Source: Sedimenticola hydrogenitrophicus
GTDB lineage: Bacteria; Pseudomonadota; Gammaproteobacteria; Chromatiales; Chromatiaceae
Assembly: GCF_029017505.1 (NCBI RefSeq)
Contig: NZ_JAQGEI010000021.1
Location: 1 to 64,000, forward strand
Length of the DNA: 64,000 bases
Direction of reading: 5' to 3'
The translations under genes and the position numbers were made by a program. How positions within the stretch are numbered: position 1 is the stretch's first letter; every line of letters starts with the position of its first letter. Positions 21,481 to 31,481 of the stretch are shown here, one piece after another. The notes below the pieces were generated by a model, which saw only the letters and a list, made by a program, of their open reading frames with translations, was not told the DNA's origin and searched no databases.

Positions 21481-23280
21481 ATGGACTCCGTTCCCGCTAC
21501 CGCAGGTTTCGACACATTTGGCCTGTCGCCGGCCGTACTCAAGGCGATTCAGGATCAGGGGTATGAGACCCCGACGCCGATCCAGGCAGCCTGTATTCCC
21601 GAACTGCTGGCTGGTCGTGACCTGCTGGGACAGGCCCAAACCGGAACCGGGAAGACCGCCGCCTTTGCCTTGCCGCTGTTGAGCAAGCTCACCCTCGGTT
21701 CCCGGGATCCACAAATCCTGATTATCACCCCAACCCGGGAACTGGCGCTGCAGGTGGCCGAGGCGTGTAAGAGTTACGCCCGGCATATGGGCGGATTCCA
21801 TGTCCTGCCGGTCTATGGTGGTCAGGGGATGAGTCTGCAGCTGCGCCAGTTGCAGCGCGGGGCCCATGTGATCGTGGGCACGCCGGGGCGGGTGATCGAT
21901 CACCTGAAAAGGGGCACCCTGAAGCTTGAGAACATCAAATGCCTGGTGTTGGACGAGGCGGACGAGATGCTCAAGATGGGCTTCAGCGAGGAGATCGAAT
22001 GGATCTTCGAACAGGCCCCGGAACAGCGCCAGGTCGCGCTCTTCTCCGCCACCATGCCGGACGCGATCCGCAAGGTGGCGAAGAAATATCTGCGTGATCC
22101 GGTCGAGATCAAGATCAAATCGAAAACCGAGACGGTGACGGCGATCGACCAGGTGCACTACGTGGTCAGTCGTGACCATAAAATGGATGCGATGACGCGC
22201 ATCCTGGAGGTGGAAGAGTTTGACGGCATGCTCGTGTTCGTCCGCACCAAGCTGGCCACGGTCGAGGTGGCGGATAAGCTGGAGGCGCACGGCTTTGCCG
22301 CCGAGGCGCTCAACGGCGACATGAACCAGGCGATGCGCGAGCGCACCGTGGACCGGTTGAAGCAGGGCAAGCTGGATATCGTGGTGGCCACCGATGTGGC
22401 GGCCCGCGGACTGGATGTGGAGCGCATCAGTCATGTGGTCAATTACGATATCCCGAATGACCCGGAGTCCTACGTGCACCGTATCGGGCGAACCGGACGG
22501 GCCGGGCGCAAGGGCAAGGCGCTGCTGTTCGTGCAACCCCGGGAAAACCGCCTGCTCAAGGCCATCGAACGTTCGATCCGACAACAGATTCCGGCCGTGG
22601 AGCTGCCCTCAGCCGGTGACCTGAGCGAACACCGGATTGACCGTTTCACCACCCTGATCCGGGAAACCCTGACTCAACAGGATCTGGATTACTACTATCA
22701 GCTGGTCCAGCGGATGGCTCAGGAACAGGAGATGAGCGAGCTGGATATTGCCGCGGCGCTCACCTATCTGGGACAGAAGGAGCGGCCGTTTATTGTCCAG
22801 GAGGTGGCCGATTCAGGTGCCAAACGCGCCAGGGCCAAGGGCAAGAATGAGTCAGCGACCTATCGGGCTGAAGGTTCACAGGAAAAGGCAAAACGTAAAC
22901 CCAAGGCCAAGACCGAGCGCGGTCCCCGCAAGAGCGATGTCCCCATGGAGACCTATCGTTTGCAGGTGGGCTCGAAGCATGGGGTGACGCCTCGTGAAGT
23001 GGTTGGTGCACTGGCCAATGAAGCGGGGCTGGACGGAGCCCATATCGGCCAGATCCAGATTGCCGAGGATCATACCCTGGTGGATCTGCCGGAGGGGATG
23101 CCGGGTGATGTCTATAAGCACCTGCAGCGGGTCTATGTGTGTAACCAGCCGTTACGACTGAAGCCGGTGAAGCCGCACCAGGCGGGGGCGAAAGTTCAGC
23201 CGGACAAGGCCAAAATGGCCAAGAAGCGCGATAAGAAACCGAAGCACAAAAAGGCCGTGCCGCCGGCCGCCGAAGGCTAG
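21481..23280 (+). CDS. deaD: DEAD-box ATP-dependent RNA helicase (DeaD/CsdA type)
   Basis: 599-residue RNA helicase acting in ribosome assembly and mRNA turnover, especially in the cold. All helicase motifs are visible: Q-motif region TPTPIQAA, AQTGTGKT, PTRELALQ, DEAD, SAT, ARGLD and HRIGRTGRAG. A basic, low-complexity linker (KAKRKPKAKTERGPRK) leads to a DbpA-type RNA-binding domain (QVGSKHGVTPREVVGAL onward) and a Lys-rich tail. The start at 21481 has an AGAGG site; about 66 upstream codons are rejected as non-conserved. Confidence 0.93.
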   Translation: MDSVPATAGFDTFGLSPAVLKAIQDQGYETPTPIQAACIPELLAGRDLLGQAQTGTGKTAAFALPLLSKLTLGSRDPQILIITPTRELALQVAEACKSYARHMGGFHVLPVYGGQGMSLQLRQLQRGAHVIVGTPGRVIDHLKRGTLKLENIKCLVLDEADEMLKMGFSEEIEWIFEQAPEQRQVALFSATMPDAIRKVAKKYLRDPVEIKIKSKTETVTAIDQVHYVVSRDHKMDAMTRILEVEEFDGMLVFVRTKLATVEVADKLEAHGFAAEALNGDMNQAMRERTVDRLKQGKLDIVVATDVAARGLDVERISHVVNYDIPNDPESYVHRIGRTGRAGRKGKALLFVQPRENRLLKAIERSIRQQIPAVELPSAGDLSEHRIDRFTTLIRETLTQQDLDYYYQLVQRMAQEQEMSELDIAAALTYLGQKERPFIVQEVADSGAKRARAKGKNESATYRAEGSQEKAKRKPKAKTERGPRKSDVPMETYRLQVGSKHGVTPREVVGALANEAGLDGAHIGQIQIAEDHTLVDLPEGMPGDVYKHLQRVYVCNQPLRLKPVKPHQAGAKVQPDKAKMAKKRDKKPKHKKAVPPAAEG

Positions 23281-23292
23281 CTTATAGGGCGC

Positions 23293-23321
23293 CCCATGGG
23301 CGCCGTTGGCGGGCACGGCCC
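23293..23321. repeat. 29-bp dispersed repeat, copy 2
   Basis: Matches 2909-2937 at 28 of 29 bases. The left end joins with the preceding bases into a hairpin, GGCGCCC-CAT-GGGCGCC, just after the deaD stop codon and next to the convergent efpL stop, so it may act as a bidirectional transcript end. No T-run. Confidence 0.65.
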
Positions 23322-23342
23322 TCCAGCAGCATCGGTGTCGGA

Positions 23343-23909
23343 TCAGGCGCGGGAGATAAACTTTCCGGTCCCGGTATTGATCTTGACCGTCTCTCCAGGT
23401 TCCAGGTACTCGGGTACCTGGATCTCCAGGCCGGTGGTCAGGGTGGCCGGTTTGGTGCGCCCGGTGGCCGTGGCGCCCTTGATCCCGGGGGTGGTGTCGG
23501 TGATGGTGAGGGAGACCGACTGGGGCAGTTCGATGCCCAGCAGTTTCCCGTCCACGATCAAGGCGGTGATGCCCTCCAGCCCTTCGGTCAGGTAACCGGT
23601 CTGATCCTCGATATCCTCCCGGTTGATGGCATACTGGCTGTAGTCCTCGGTATCCATGAAGACATACTGATCCCCATCCAGATAGGAGTACTGCACCTGG
23701 GGCCGCAGGCAGTCGATACTCTGCAGCATATCATCCCCCTTGAAGGACTCGTCCAGCTTTTGATGGGTCTGCAGATTGGTGAAGCGGATCTTGTACAGGG
23801 TCGCGGCACCCCGCGATGAGGGGCTTTTCGCCTCCACCTGTTTCACCACATGGGGCGCGCCATTGATCTCGACAATGACGCCTCGTTTTAAATCACACGC
23901 TTTCGGCAC
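23343..23909 (-). CDS. efpL: Elongation factor P-like protein EfpL (YeiP)
   Basis: EF-P paralogue that helps ribosomes through difficult peptide motifs. It has three beta-barrel domains in 188 residues. The loop that carries the modified residue in EF-P is SPSSRGAATLYK here, close to SPTARGAATLYK in E. coli YeiP, so it belongs to the arginine-bearing subgroup. GTG at 23909 was chosen because it gives MPKACDLKRG, aligned with E. coli MPRANEIKKG, and has a GGAG seven bases upstream; a TTG at 23924 is unlikely. Confidence 0.93.
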   Translation of the reverse strand: MPKACDLKRGVIVEINGAPHVVKQVEAKSPSSRGAATLYKIRFTNLQTHQKLDESFKGDDMLQSIDCLRPQVQYSYLDGDQYVFMDTEDYSQYAINREDIEDQTGYLTEGLEGITALIVDGKLLGIELPQSVSLTITDTTPGIKGATATGRTKPATLTTGLEIQVPEYLEPGETVKINTGTGKFISRA

Positions 23910-24033
23910 GGCACGGCTCCGCAATTAGATTCGGGGCGGCGATTATATCAGACGACAGGTTTTCGGGATCGGTTTTACTGTTGGAAATCGGTAGCCACAC
24001 ATACGCGAAACGTAACCTGAATAGCTGTCTTTA

Positions 24034-24196
24034 CTCAAGTTTCGGAGCTCAGTTTCATATGCCGGGCGGGCCGCCCCCTTTCCGGGACCGTCGGAGGCAT
24101 GGATGCCGACGCCGAGCGTACAGGGACGTATTCACAGCGTGTCCCGGAGAGGGGGTGGACCGCCTGAACGACGCCTTGTGAACTCCGAAACTCGAG
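24034..24196. repeat. Large cruciform-type dispersed repeat, copy 2
   Basis: Most of the 326-bp gap between efpL and nsrR is one nested inverted repeat. Outer arms: CTCAAGTTTCGGAGCTCA and TGAACTCCGAAACTCGAG. Middle arms: about 24 bp each around 24065-24089 and 24138-24163 (CCCCCTTTCCGGGAC with GTCCCGGAGAGGGGG). Inner arms: CGTCGG and CCGACG. The core, read on the minus strand as GTGAATACGTCCCTGTACGC, matches the repeat at 5658-5759. It has no coding potential of note. Confidence 0.75.
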
Positions 24197-24235
24197 ATCT
24201 TTAAAGAGTGCCTGCCCGATCGGGATGATGCCTGA

Positions 24236-24673
24236 TCAGGCGTGGCCGGAAAGCAGGTGATCCAGGGCGCTGGCGTTACTGATCAGATCGGCCAGCGTGT
24301 ACTTTTCCAGTACCTTGAAGAACGCCTCCTGGGCCTCGCTCAGCACGCCTGCCAGGCGGCAGGCGGGCAGTATCCGGCACTGGCTACTCTGCGGGCTGAA
24401 ACACTCGACCAGGATGCTGTTCTGCTCCGTCTGTCTGATCAACACCCCGATATTGACCAGCTCGGGGCTCAGGGCGAGGCGCATGCCGCCCCCTTTGCCG
24501 CGAATCGTCTCGATATAGCCCTGTTGGCCCAGGTAATGAACCACCTTGGTCAGGTGATTGTGGGAGATGCCGTAGCTGTTCGCCAGTTCGCCCGCTGTCG
24601 CCAGTTTTTCCCGATCCAGGGCGAGATAAATAAGCACCCGGATGGTGTAATCTGTGAAGGTGGTCAGCCGCAT
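24236..24673 (-). CDS. nsrR: Rrf2-family nitric-oxide-sensing repressor NsrR
   Basis: 145-residue Rrf2 regulator. The winged helix (ELANSYGISHNHLTKVVHYL) and the GKGGGMRLA wing match NsrR more than IscR. Three cysteines, Cys91, Cys99 and Cys105, sit where NsrR binds its Fe-S cluster; spacing is C-x7-C-x5-C, with ILPACRL like the ITPACRL of E. coli. It is divergent from a DUF59 gene over a promoter with a perfect inverted repeat. NsrR represses NO-detoxification genes until NO attacks the cluster. Confidence 0.85.
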   Translation of the reverse strand: MRLTTFTDYTIRVLIYLALDREKLATAGELANSYGISHNHLTKVVHYLGQQGYIETIRGKGGGMRLALSPELVNIGVLIRQTEQNSILVECFSPQSSQCRILPACRLAGVLSEAQEAFFKVLEKYTLADLISNASALDHLLSGHA

Positions 24674-24688
24674 TGTGGCCCGTCCTTT

Positions 24689-24707
24689 AATATGTATTTA
24701 ACATATT
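24689..24707. promoter_or_regulatory. Candidate NsrR operator
   Basis: AATATGT-ATTTA-ACATATT is a perfect 7-bp inverted repeat around a 5-bp spacer, in the divergent promoter between nsrR (ATG 16 bp away) and the DUF59 gene. The AT-rich ATGyATTT half-site fits the NsrR pattern. Suggests autoregulation plus control of the three-gene set to the right. Confidence 0.7.
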
Positions 24708-24773
24708 GATTATCTCAGATCGCCATGCTAGATTAAACATGCAAATGAAATATAGCTTATGGAAATATCCGAC

Positions 24774-25100
24774 ATGAACGACAACCCCAGCCGCGAAGGC
24801 GTTTCCCGTGAGGCCGTCTATGATGCCTTGCGGGGTGTCATTGATCCCGAGGTCGGGATCAACATCGTGGAGCTGGGACTGGTCTATGACGTGATCGCCG
24901 AGGCCGACCGGGTTGCCGTGACCATGACCCTGACATCTCCCGCCTGCCCGATGGGCGCGCATCTCGCCGAGGAGGGCCGGCAGGCGATTCAGGGCATTGT
25001 GCCGGCGGGGGTCGGTGTGGATGTCAGGCTGGCCTGGGAGCCGGCCTGGAATCCGGAAATGATGTCGGATGAGGCCAAAAGGCTATTGGGCTGGAATTGA
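24774..25100 (+). CDS. DUF59 (MIP18-type) metal-sulfur cluster assembly factor
   Basis: 108-residue DUF59 domain protein, related to PaaD, SufT and MIP18, which help to assemble Fe-S clusters. The core IDPEVGINIVELGLVYDV and the LTSPACPMGAHL stretch with its conserved cysteine are present. An in-frame ATG at 24759 could extend it by five residues. Its position divergent from nsrR suggests repair of NO-damaged Fe-S proteins or an NO-response role; that is inference from context. Confidence 0.8.
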   Translation: MNDNPSREGVSREAVYDALRGVIDPEVGINIVELGLVYDVIAEADRVAVTMTLTSPACPMGAHLAEEGRQAIQGIVPAGVGVDVRLAWEPAWNPEMMSDEAKRLLGWN

Positions 25101-25129
25101 ACTGTTTAATCTGACTGGAGACCGATGAT

Positions 25130-25375
25130 ATGAGTACACCAACCGCAAAGAGCACCGTGGACGTCCGCACCATTGAGCCGAGATTTCGCCATCCGATGAT
25201 TTTCAACACCTTTGAGGATCTGCAGCCGGGAGAGTTTCTGCTGCTGGTGAATGACCACGACCCGGCCCCCCTGCGCTATCAGTTCGAGGCGGAACGGGCC
25301 AACCAGTTCGACTGGGAATATATCGAGCAGGGGCCCGAGGTGTGGCAGGTGCATATCACCAAGAAGGCTGCCTAG
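25130..25375 (+). CDS. DUF2249 domain protein
   Basis: 81-residue single-domain protein recognised as DUF2249, with the signature VDVRTIEPRFRHPMIF and a C-terminal WEYIEQGPEVWQVHI. The molecular function is unknown. DUF2249 proteins recur in denitrification and NO-response gene clusters. It starts 29 bp after the DUF59 gene and probably shares its transcript. Confidence 0.8.
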   Translation: MSTPTAKSTVDVRTIEPRFRHPMIFNTFEDLQPGEFLLLVNDHDPAPLRYQFEAERANQFDWEYIEQGPEVWQVHITKKAA

Positions 25376-25562
25376 CGAACCAGGATTTACCCGGGCCTGG
25401 GCACGCGAGGGTGGGGCAGAGGCGACGGAGCGGCATGCTGCGGATCTCCTTTACCGCCCTGTTGTATTCGCTTACAGGGACGTAAGCAAGGGGGGACGCA
25501 AGCTTTGCAATAGAATTTAAAACATCGGCTGACAACGCGGCGCCGGTGCTCGGGGGAGTACG

Positions 25563-26660
25563 ATGTGGAGTGATCTCAAGCCTGTTTACCGTTATCCAAT
25601 CCTGATTCTCGGCATGCTGTCACTGGTAATCGGTACGCTCGCCGGCCTGGCCCGGCTGGGATCGCTGGTGCCCGAGATTGCCCTGCAGCAGGCCGCCCAG
25701 CACGGGGTGCTGATGATTCCCGCCTTCTTCGGCACGGTGATCGGGCTGGAGCGGGCGGTGGCGATTGGCCAGCACTGGGCCTATACGGCGCCGCTACTGA
25801 CCGGTGTCGGCGGTGTGGTGCTGTTGTTGGGCGCGCCACCCGCTATGGCGATTGCCCTGTTGACCCTCGGCAGCCTGGTGTTTTTGATCGCCTCGATCAA
25901 GGTGCTGCGGATTCAGCAGGCGGTCCATAACTGGATCCTGCTTGGCGGCGTGAGCGGTCTGTTCATCGGCAATCTGCTGCTCCTGAATGGCCAGGCGGTG
26001 AGCCAGCTGTTGTACTGGTGGATCGCCTTCCTGGTCTTGACCATTGCCGGCGAGCGGCTGGAGCTGAGTCGCCTGGTGATTCGGGACCCGCGCAAACGCC
26101 TGGGGCTCGCGCTGCTCTCGGTGATCCCGCTGGCCGGTGCCGCCATCGGCACGTTCAGCCCCTCGATCGGGCTGATCCTTTTTGCCCTGGGGCTGGCGGG
26201 TATCGGGGTCTGGCTGCTGCTATTCGATATCGCCCGGCGCACCGTGCGCCTCGACGGGCTGACCCGCTTCACCGCGGTCTGCATGCTGGCCGGCTACGGC
26301 TGGTTGCTGCTCTCCGCGCTGCTGTTCCTGGGGCTGGCCCTGGGCGGGAGTGGTGTCGGCCGGGATGCGGCGCTGCACGCCATTTTCCTCGGTTTCGTCT
26401 TCTCCATGGTGATCGGGCATGCCCTGATCATCTTCCCCGCGGTGACGCGCCTGAAGATTCCCTACTCGCCGCTGTTCTACCTGCCTCTGTTGCTGCTGCA
26501 GCTGTCGCTGCTGCTGCGCGTCGCCGGTGGACTCGGCGGTCATGCCGGCCTGCTGATCCACGGTGGTCTGCTGAATGCGCTCACCCTGGGCCTGTTTATC
26601 CTCATCCTGGTGGGGAGTATCTTGCGTGGACAGTGGGGGCGACGGACCGCCAATTCCTGA
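25563..26660 (+). CDS. Polytopic membrane protein, NnrS-like
   Basis: 365-residue protein with about ten to twelve hydrophobic segments spanning nearly its whole length. Conserved-looking histidines lie in or near membrane segments: AAQHGVLM, GQHWAY, and HAIFLGFVFSMVIGHALIIFP near the C-terminus. The last resembles the histidine-rich segment of NnrS, a haem- and copper-containing membrane protein that counters NO stress. Context (nsrR, DUF59 and DUF2249 genes) agrees. The assignment is tentative; it might be a related uncharacterised family. A partial repeat lies in the gap upstream, about 25450-25490. Confidence 0.6.
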   Translation: MWSDLKPVYRYPILILGMLSLVIGTLAGLARLGSLVPEIALQQAAQHGVLMIPAFFGTVIGLERAVAIGQHWAYTAPLLTGVGGVVLLLGAPPAMAIALLTLGSLVFLIASIKVLRIQQAVHNWILLGGVSGLFIGNLLLLNGQAVSQLLYWWIAFLVLTIAGERLELSRLVIRDPRKRLGLALLSVIPLAGAAIGTFSPSIGLILFALGLAGIGVWLLLFDIARRTVRLDGLTRFTAVCMLAGYGWLLLSALLFLGLALGGSGVGRDAALHAIFLGFVFSMVIGHALIIFPAVTRLKIPYSPLFYLPLLLLQLSLLLRVAGGLGGHAGLLIHGGLLNALTLGLFILILVGSILRGQWGRRTANS

Positions 26661-26724
26661 ACGGGCCGACACGGCGGGTTGATTCCGCGGACTAAACCGT
26701 CCGCGCGGGGGGGCGGCGATTGTT

Positions 26725-26997
26725 TCACGCCGCCTTAATCTCCAGCTCGACCTTCATGCCCACCCTCACTGCCAGATTCACCAGCGCATCCAGACTGAAC
26801 TTGCCGATGCGGCCCTTGAGCAGGTCGTTCAGGCGGGGCTGGGTCAGGCCGAAACGCTCCGCCTTTTCAGCCTGGGTGCCCTCCATCTCCTCAACACGCC
26901 GGACAATACCCATCATCAACGCCGAGCGCATCTTCATGTTGGTTGCCTCTTCGGGGGTGTCACTGATGGCATCCCAAACGCTCTGATATTTACTCAT
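26725..26997 (-). CDS. XRE-family antitoxin
   Basis: 90-residue protein with a helix-turn-helix of the XRE type: MEGTQAEKAERFGLTQPRLNDLL, followed by FSLDALVNLAVRVGMKVEL, the hallmark of the short antitoxins paired with Gp49-like toxins. It would neutralise the toxin and repress the operon. The antitoxin is the second gene, its ATG overlapping the toxin stop by four bases. Confidence 0.85.
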   Translation of the reverse strand: MSKYQSVWDAISDTPEEATNMKMRSALMMGIVRRVEEMEGTQAEKAERFGLTQPRLNDLLKGRIGKFSLDALVNLAVRVGMKVELEIKAA

Positions 26998-27311
26998 TTC
27001 TCTATCTCCTGGTAGTGCCGTTTGGCCATATCGATATGGCTCTTTGGGGTCTTTTGGCTCTTCTTCTGAAACGCGCTTAATACGTAGACGGTGTTTCCGA
27101 ACCGGGCCACGTAAATGGCCCGGAAGGTGCCATCCTCTGTGCGGACCCGGATCTCTTTAACCCCCAGGCCGACCGATTTCATCGGCTTCCAATCTCTCGG
27201 CTCCAGCCCACGCTGCACCCGATCCAGCTCATACCCCGTTTGCTGGCGCGCCTCTTCCGGAAAGTCCCGGATGGCCTCCAGTGTCCGTCCTTTGAATACG
27301 ATCTCCTTCAT
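26994..27311 (-). CDS. RelE/HigB-type toxin (phage-derived Gp49-like)
   Basis: 105-residue toxin of the Gp49-like RelE/ParE superfamily: VKEIRVRTEDGTFRAIYVARFGNTVYVLSAFQKKSQKTP is split by standard family motifs (EIR, FRAIY, VLHAF-like VLSAFQKKS, KTP). It probably cleaves mRNA on the ribosome. Toxin-first order resembles higBA. The AT-rich promoter with direct repeats stands out from the GC-rich surroundings and suggests horizontal acquisition. Confidence 0.85.
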   Translation of the reverse strand: MKEIVFKGRTLEAIRDFPEEARQQTGYELDRVQRGLEPRDWKPMKSVGLGVKEIRVRTEDGTFRAIYVARFGNTVYVLSAFQKKSQKTPKSHIDMAKRHYQEIEK

Positions 27312-27328
27312 GGGGAAATCATATTCAC

Positions 27329-27358
27329 ACTGATATAATTATACAAGTACTGATATAA
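27329..27358. promoter_or_regulatory. Direct-repeat operator and -10 of the toxin-antitoxin operon
   Basis: ACTGATATAA occurs at 27329-27338 and 27349-27358, exactly 20 bp or two helical turns apart. On the minus strand a TATAAT -10 element (27338-27343) lies between them, upstream of the toxin start. This is a plausible binding site for the XRE antitoxin. Confidence 0.6.
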
Positions 27359-27602
27359 ACGAAATTGCTCCCGCCAGACACGTAATCGCAACACCGAGGA
27401 AGAAGAGGACGGTTGGAGTGTGGCGCCTGAGGATGGCTGGAAATAGATACAGCCCCGATTGGAGTTCCCGGCGAGGGTTTTTTGTGCCTGGAACGTGAGC
27501 CGCGAGTGGTCACACATTGGTCACATGTTGTTTTTTTGTGTGATCAGAGCAAAAACAGCAACCCAGTAATTTGAGTATGTTGCTGTATTTGCTGGTAATA
27601 TT

Positions 27603-27677
27603 TGGTGGGCGCGCCTGGGATCGAACCAGGGACCCCTACCGTGTGAAGGTAGTGCTCTCCCGCTGAGCTACGCGCCC
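27603..27677 (-). tRNA. tRNA-Val (CAC anticodon)
   Basis: 75 nt including an encoded CCA end. The acceptor stem GGGCGCG/CGCGCCC, anticodon stem CTACC/GGTAG and T-stem with GGTTCGATCCC are all paired. The anticodon loop TTCACAC gives CAC, reading GTG. It is divergent from gltX, 122 bp away. Confidence 0.95.
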
Positions 27678-27798
27678 CCTGAGTGGAGGAGCGCAATTCT
27701 AGAGATTTGTCGCCGCCAGGTCAAATGCTCCATACGCAGATCCATACACATCTGCTAGAATGCGCCTCTTTCCGATATTGGCCGCCTGGTAGTGAGTT

Positions 27799-29211
27799 AT
27801 GACCACCATCCGTACCCGTTTTGCCCCCAGTCCGACAGGTTACCTCCACCTGGGAGGTGCCCGCACCGCGCTCTTCTCCTGGCTCTATGCCCGGCATCAC
27901 GGCGGCGCCTTTGTCCTGCGCATCGAAGATACCGATCTGGAACGCTCCACGGAGGCGGCGGTCAATGCCATCCTGGAGGGGATGACCTGGCTGGGGCTGG
28001 AGTACGAGGAGGGGCCCTTTTACCAGACGCACCGTTTTGAACGCTATAACGAGGTGATCGACGAACTGCTGGTGAGCGGCCACGCCTATCGCTGCAACTG
28101 CAGCAAGGCGCGGCTGGACGGCCTGCGCGCCGCGGCCGAAAAGAGTGGCGGCATGCGCGGCTACGACGGCCACTGCCGGGACAAATTCGTCAGTCCCGAT
28201 GAGCCTCACGTGGTGCGTTTCCGCAACCCGGAGATCGGTGTGGTGGTGTTCGATGACCAGGTCCACGGCAAGGTGCTGGTCAACAATTCGGAGCTGGATG
28301 ACCTGATCATCCGCCGCAGTGACGGTGCCCCCACCTACAATCTGAGCGTGGTGGTGGATGATCACGACATGGGAATCACCCACGTGATCCGTGGTGATGA
28401 CCACAAGCGCAACGCCTCGCGGCAGCTCAATATCTTCAAGGCGCTGGGCTGGGATATTCCCCGGTATGCCCACGTCGCGCTGATCATGGGTGACGACGGC
28501 GCCAAACTCTCCAAGCGGCACGGTGCGGTCAGCGTCATGCAGTACAAGGAGGACGGCTTTCTGCCGGAGGCGCTGCTCAACTACCTGGTGCGCCTGGGCT
28601 GGTCTCATGGCGACCAGGAGATCTTCTCGGTGGATGAGTTGATCCAGCTGTTCGATATCGAGGATGTGAACAAGGCCGCCTCCACCTTCAACACGGAAAA
28701 GCTGCTGTGGTTGAACCAGCACTATATCAAGGTGGGCGATCCGGCCCATCTGGCCCATCTGCTGAGCTACCATATGGGCAATCTGGGGATCGATCCGTCC
28801 CAGGGACCGGACCTGGGCGAGGTGGTGAAGGCGCAGCAGGAGCGGGCGCGCACCCTGGTGGAGATGGCCGAGATCAGCGCCTTCTTCTACCGGGATTTCG
28901 ATGAATTCGACGAGGACGCGGCAAAGAAACACCTGCGTCCGGTGGCGCGCGAGCCGCTGGAGCGGATGCGTGCCGCCCTGGAGACCCAGGCGGACTGGTC
29001 GCCGGAGGCGCTGCATCAGCTGGTGATGGATGTGTCGGCCGGGCTGGAGCTGAAGATGGGCAAGGTGGCCCAGCCGTTGCGGGTGGCGGTGGTGGGACGG
29101 GCCGCCTCGCCCGGTATCGATATCACCCTCAGCCTGGTGGGGCAGGCAGCCTGCCTGCGACGTATCGACCGGGCGCTGGATTACATCGGCAAACGGGAAG
29201 CGAACGCCTGA
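27799..29211 (+). CDS. gltX: Glutamyl-tRNA synthetase
   Basis: Class I synthetase charging tRNA-Glu. The HIGH-type signature is [14 protein letters not shown] near the N-terminus, and the KMSKS-type motif is KLSKRHG. 470 residues with a helical C-terminal anticodon-binding region. Two tRNA-Glu genes lie downstream in the same window. A TAGAAT -10 element lies at about 27755. The start ATG has no strong ribosome site. Confidence 0.95.
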   Translation: MTTIRTRFAPSPTGYLHLGGARTALFSWLYARHHGGAFVLRIEDTDLERSTEAAVNAILEGMTWLGLEYEEGPFYQTHRFERYNEVIDELLVSGHAYRCNCSKARLDGLRAAAEKSGGMRGYDGHCRDKFVSPDEPHVVRFRNPEIGVVVFDDQVHGKVLVNNSELDDLIIRRSDGAPTYNLSVVVDDHDMGITHVIRGDDHKRNASRQLNIFKALGWDIPRYAHVALIMGDDGAKLSKRHGAVSVMQYKEDGFLPEALLNYLVRLGWSHGDQEIFSVDELIQLFDIEDVNKAASTFNTEKLLWLNQHYIKVGDPAHLAHLLSYHMGNLGIDPSQGPDLGEVVKAQQERARTLVEMAEISAFFYRDFDEFDEDAAKKHLRPVAREPLERMRAALETQADWSPEALHQLVMDVSAGLELKMGKVAQPLRVAVVGRAASPGIDITLSLVGQAACLRRIDRALDYIGKREANA

Positions 29212-29262
29212 TCCGGGCGCTATGATCACCAGAACAACAGCAACTCTTTGGCACAACAGGCT

Positions 29263-30951
<1,689 letters not shown>

Positions 30952-30975
30952 AGGGGAAAAATTACCTGGAGAGTC

Positions 30976-31004
30976 TGGACAAAAGGCATCTGTTACCTTA
31001 ATAT
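30976..31004 (+). promoter_or_regulatory. Promoter of the first tRNA-Ala/tRNA-Glu operon
   Basis: -35 TGGACA (30976-30981), 17-bp spacer, -10 TAATAT (30999-31004), then a GC-rich TCGCGCC discriminator typical of stringently controlled stable-RNA promoters. The tRNA begins 13 bp later. Confidence 0.75.
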
Positions 31005-31017
31005 TCGCGCCTCGTTT

Positions 31018-31093
31018 GGGGCCATAGCTCAGCTGGGAGAGCGCTACACTGGCAGTGTCGAGGTCGGCGGTTCGATCCCGCCTGGCTCCACCA
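31018..31093 (+). tRNA. tRNA-Ala (GGC anticodon), copy 1, with 28-42 mismatch
   Basis: 76 nt with encoded CCA. Loop CTGGCAG gives anticodon GGC, reading GCC. It differs from copy 2 (43938-44013) at one base: position 42 is C here and A there. T28 therefore faces C42, leaving a mismatch in the second pair of the anticodon stem. All other stems are paired. It heads a two-tRNA transcript with tRNA-Glu. Confidence 0.93.
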
Positions 31094-31163
31094 AACAACG
31101 CGGGGGCAGGGAGCCCATCGGACCGGCAGCCAGCAGCCCGGTCATGTAATGGAGACGATCCAA

Positions 31164-31239
31164 GTCCCCTTCGTCTAGAGGCCTAGGACACCGCCCTTTC
31201 ACGGCGGTAACAGGGGTTCGAACCCCCTAGGGGACGCCA
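31164..31239 (+). tRNA. tRNA-Glu (TTC anticodon), copy 1
   Basis: 76 nt with encoded CCA. Anticodon stem CCGCC/GGCGG, loop CTTTCAC, anticodon TTC. It appears identical to copy 2 at 44081-44156. It is 70 bp after tRNA-Ala and followed at once by a terminator. Confidence 0.95.
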
Positions 31240-31242
31240 TGT

Positions 31243-31278
31243 AAAAAAGCCCGATCAGGTGACTGATCGGGCTTTTTT
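31243..31278 (+). terminator. Terminator of tRNA operon 1
   Basis: Stem GCCCGATCA/TGATCGGGC around GGTGAC, flanked by A6 and T6, so it can work in both directions. Very like the terminator at 44160-44196. Confidence 0.92.
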
Positions 31279-31320
31279 GTCTATCAGGGAGGGACTTATG
31301 CCGCGGAGCCGGGAGCGGCG
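31279..31320. repeat. Terminator-linked dispersed repeat, copy
   Basis: Starts directly after the terminator: GTCTATCAGGGAGGGACTTA then TGCCGCGGAGCCGGGAGCGG. The same series of words occurs on the minus strand at 54197-54244, and in part at 18487-18509 and 44365-44395. Confidence 0.65.
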
Positions 31321-31481
31321 TTCTCAATCCGCTGCCGTGATTAAGGTTCCCCTGAAGAGGCCTCGACACCCACCACAGCGCATGTGGGTGAGTATCTCGA
31401 GTCCTGAATATCCTATGGAATGATTCGTTTCAAGACCGTACTCTTGAGTCTGGAGATTTCATTGGGGTGAGGCGGAGCAGT

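Noticed and set aside
24708-24722. FNR-type site next to the nsrR operator (TTGATTATCTCAGA)
   Set aside because: The right half does not match RTCAA, so it is not credible beside the two good boxes at the nap promoter.
26725-27311. Prophage remnant around the Gp49-like toxin
   Set aside because: Only the two toxin-antitoxin genes are present; no phage structural, integrase or attachment sequence is visible.
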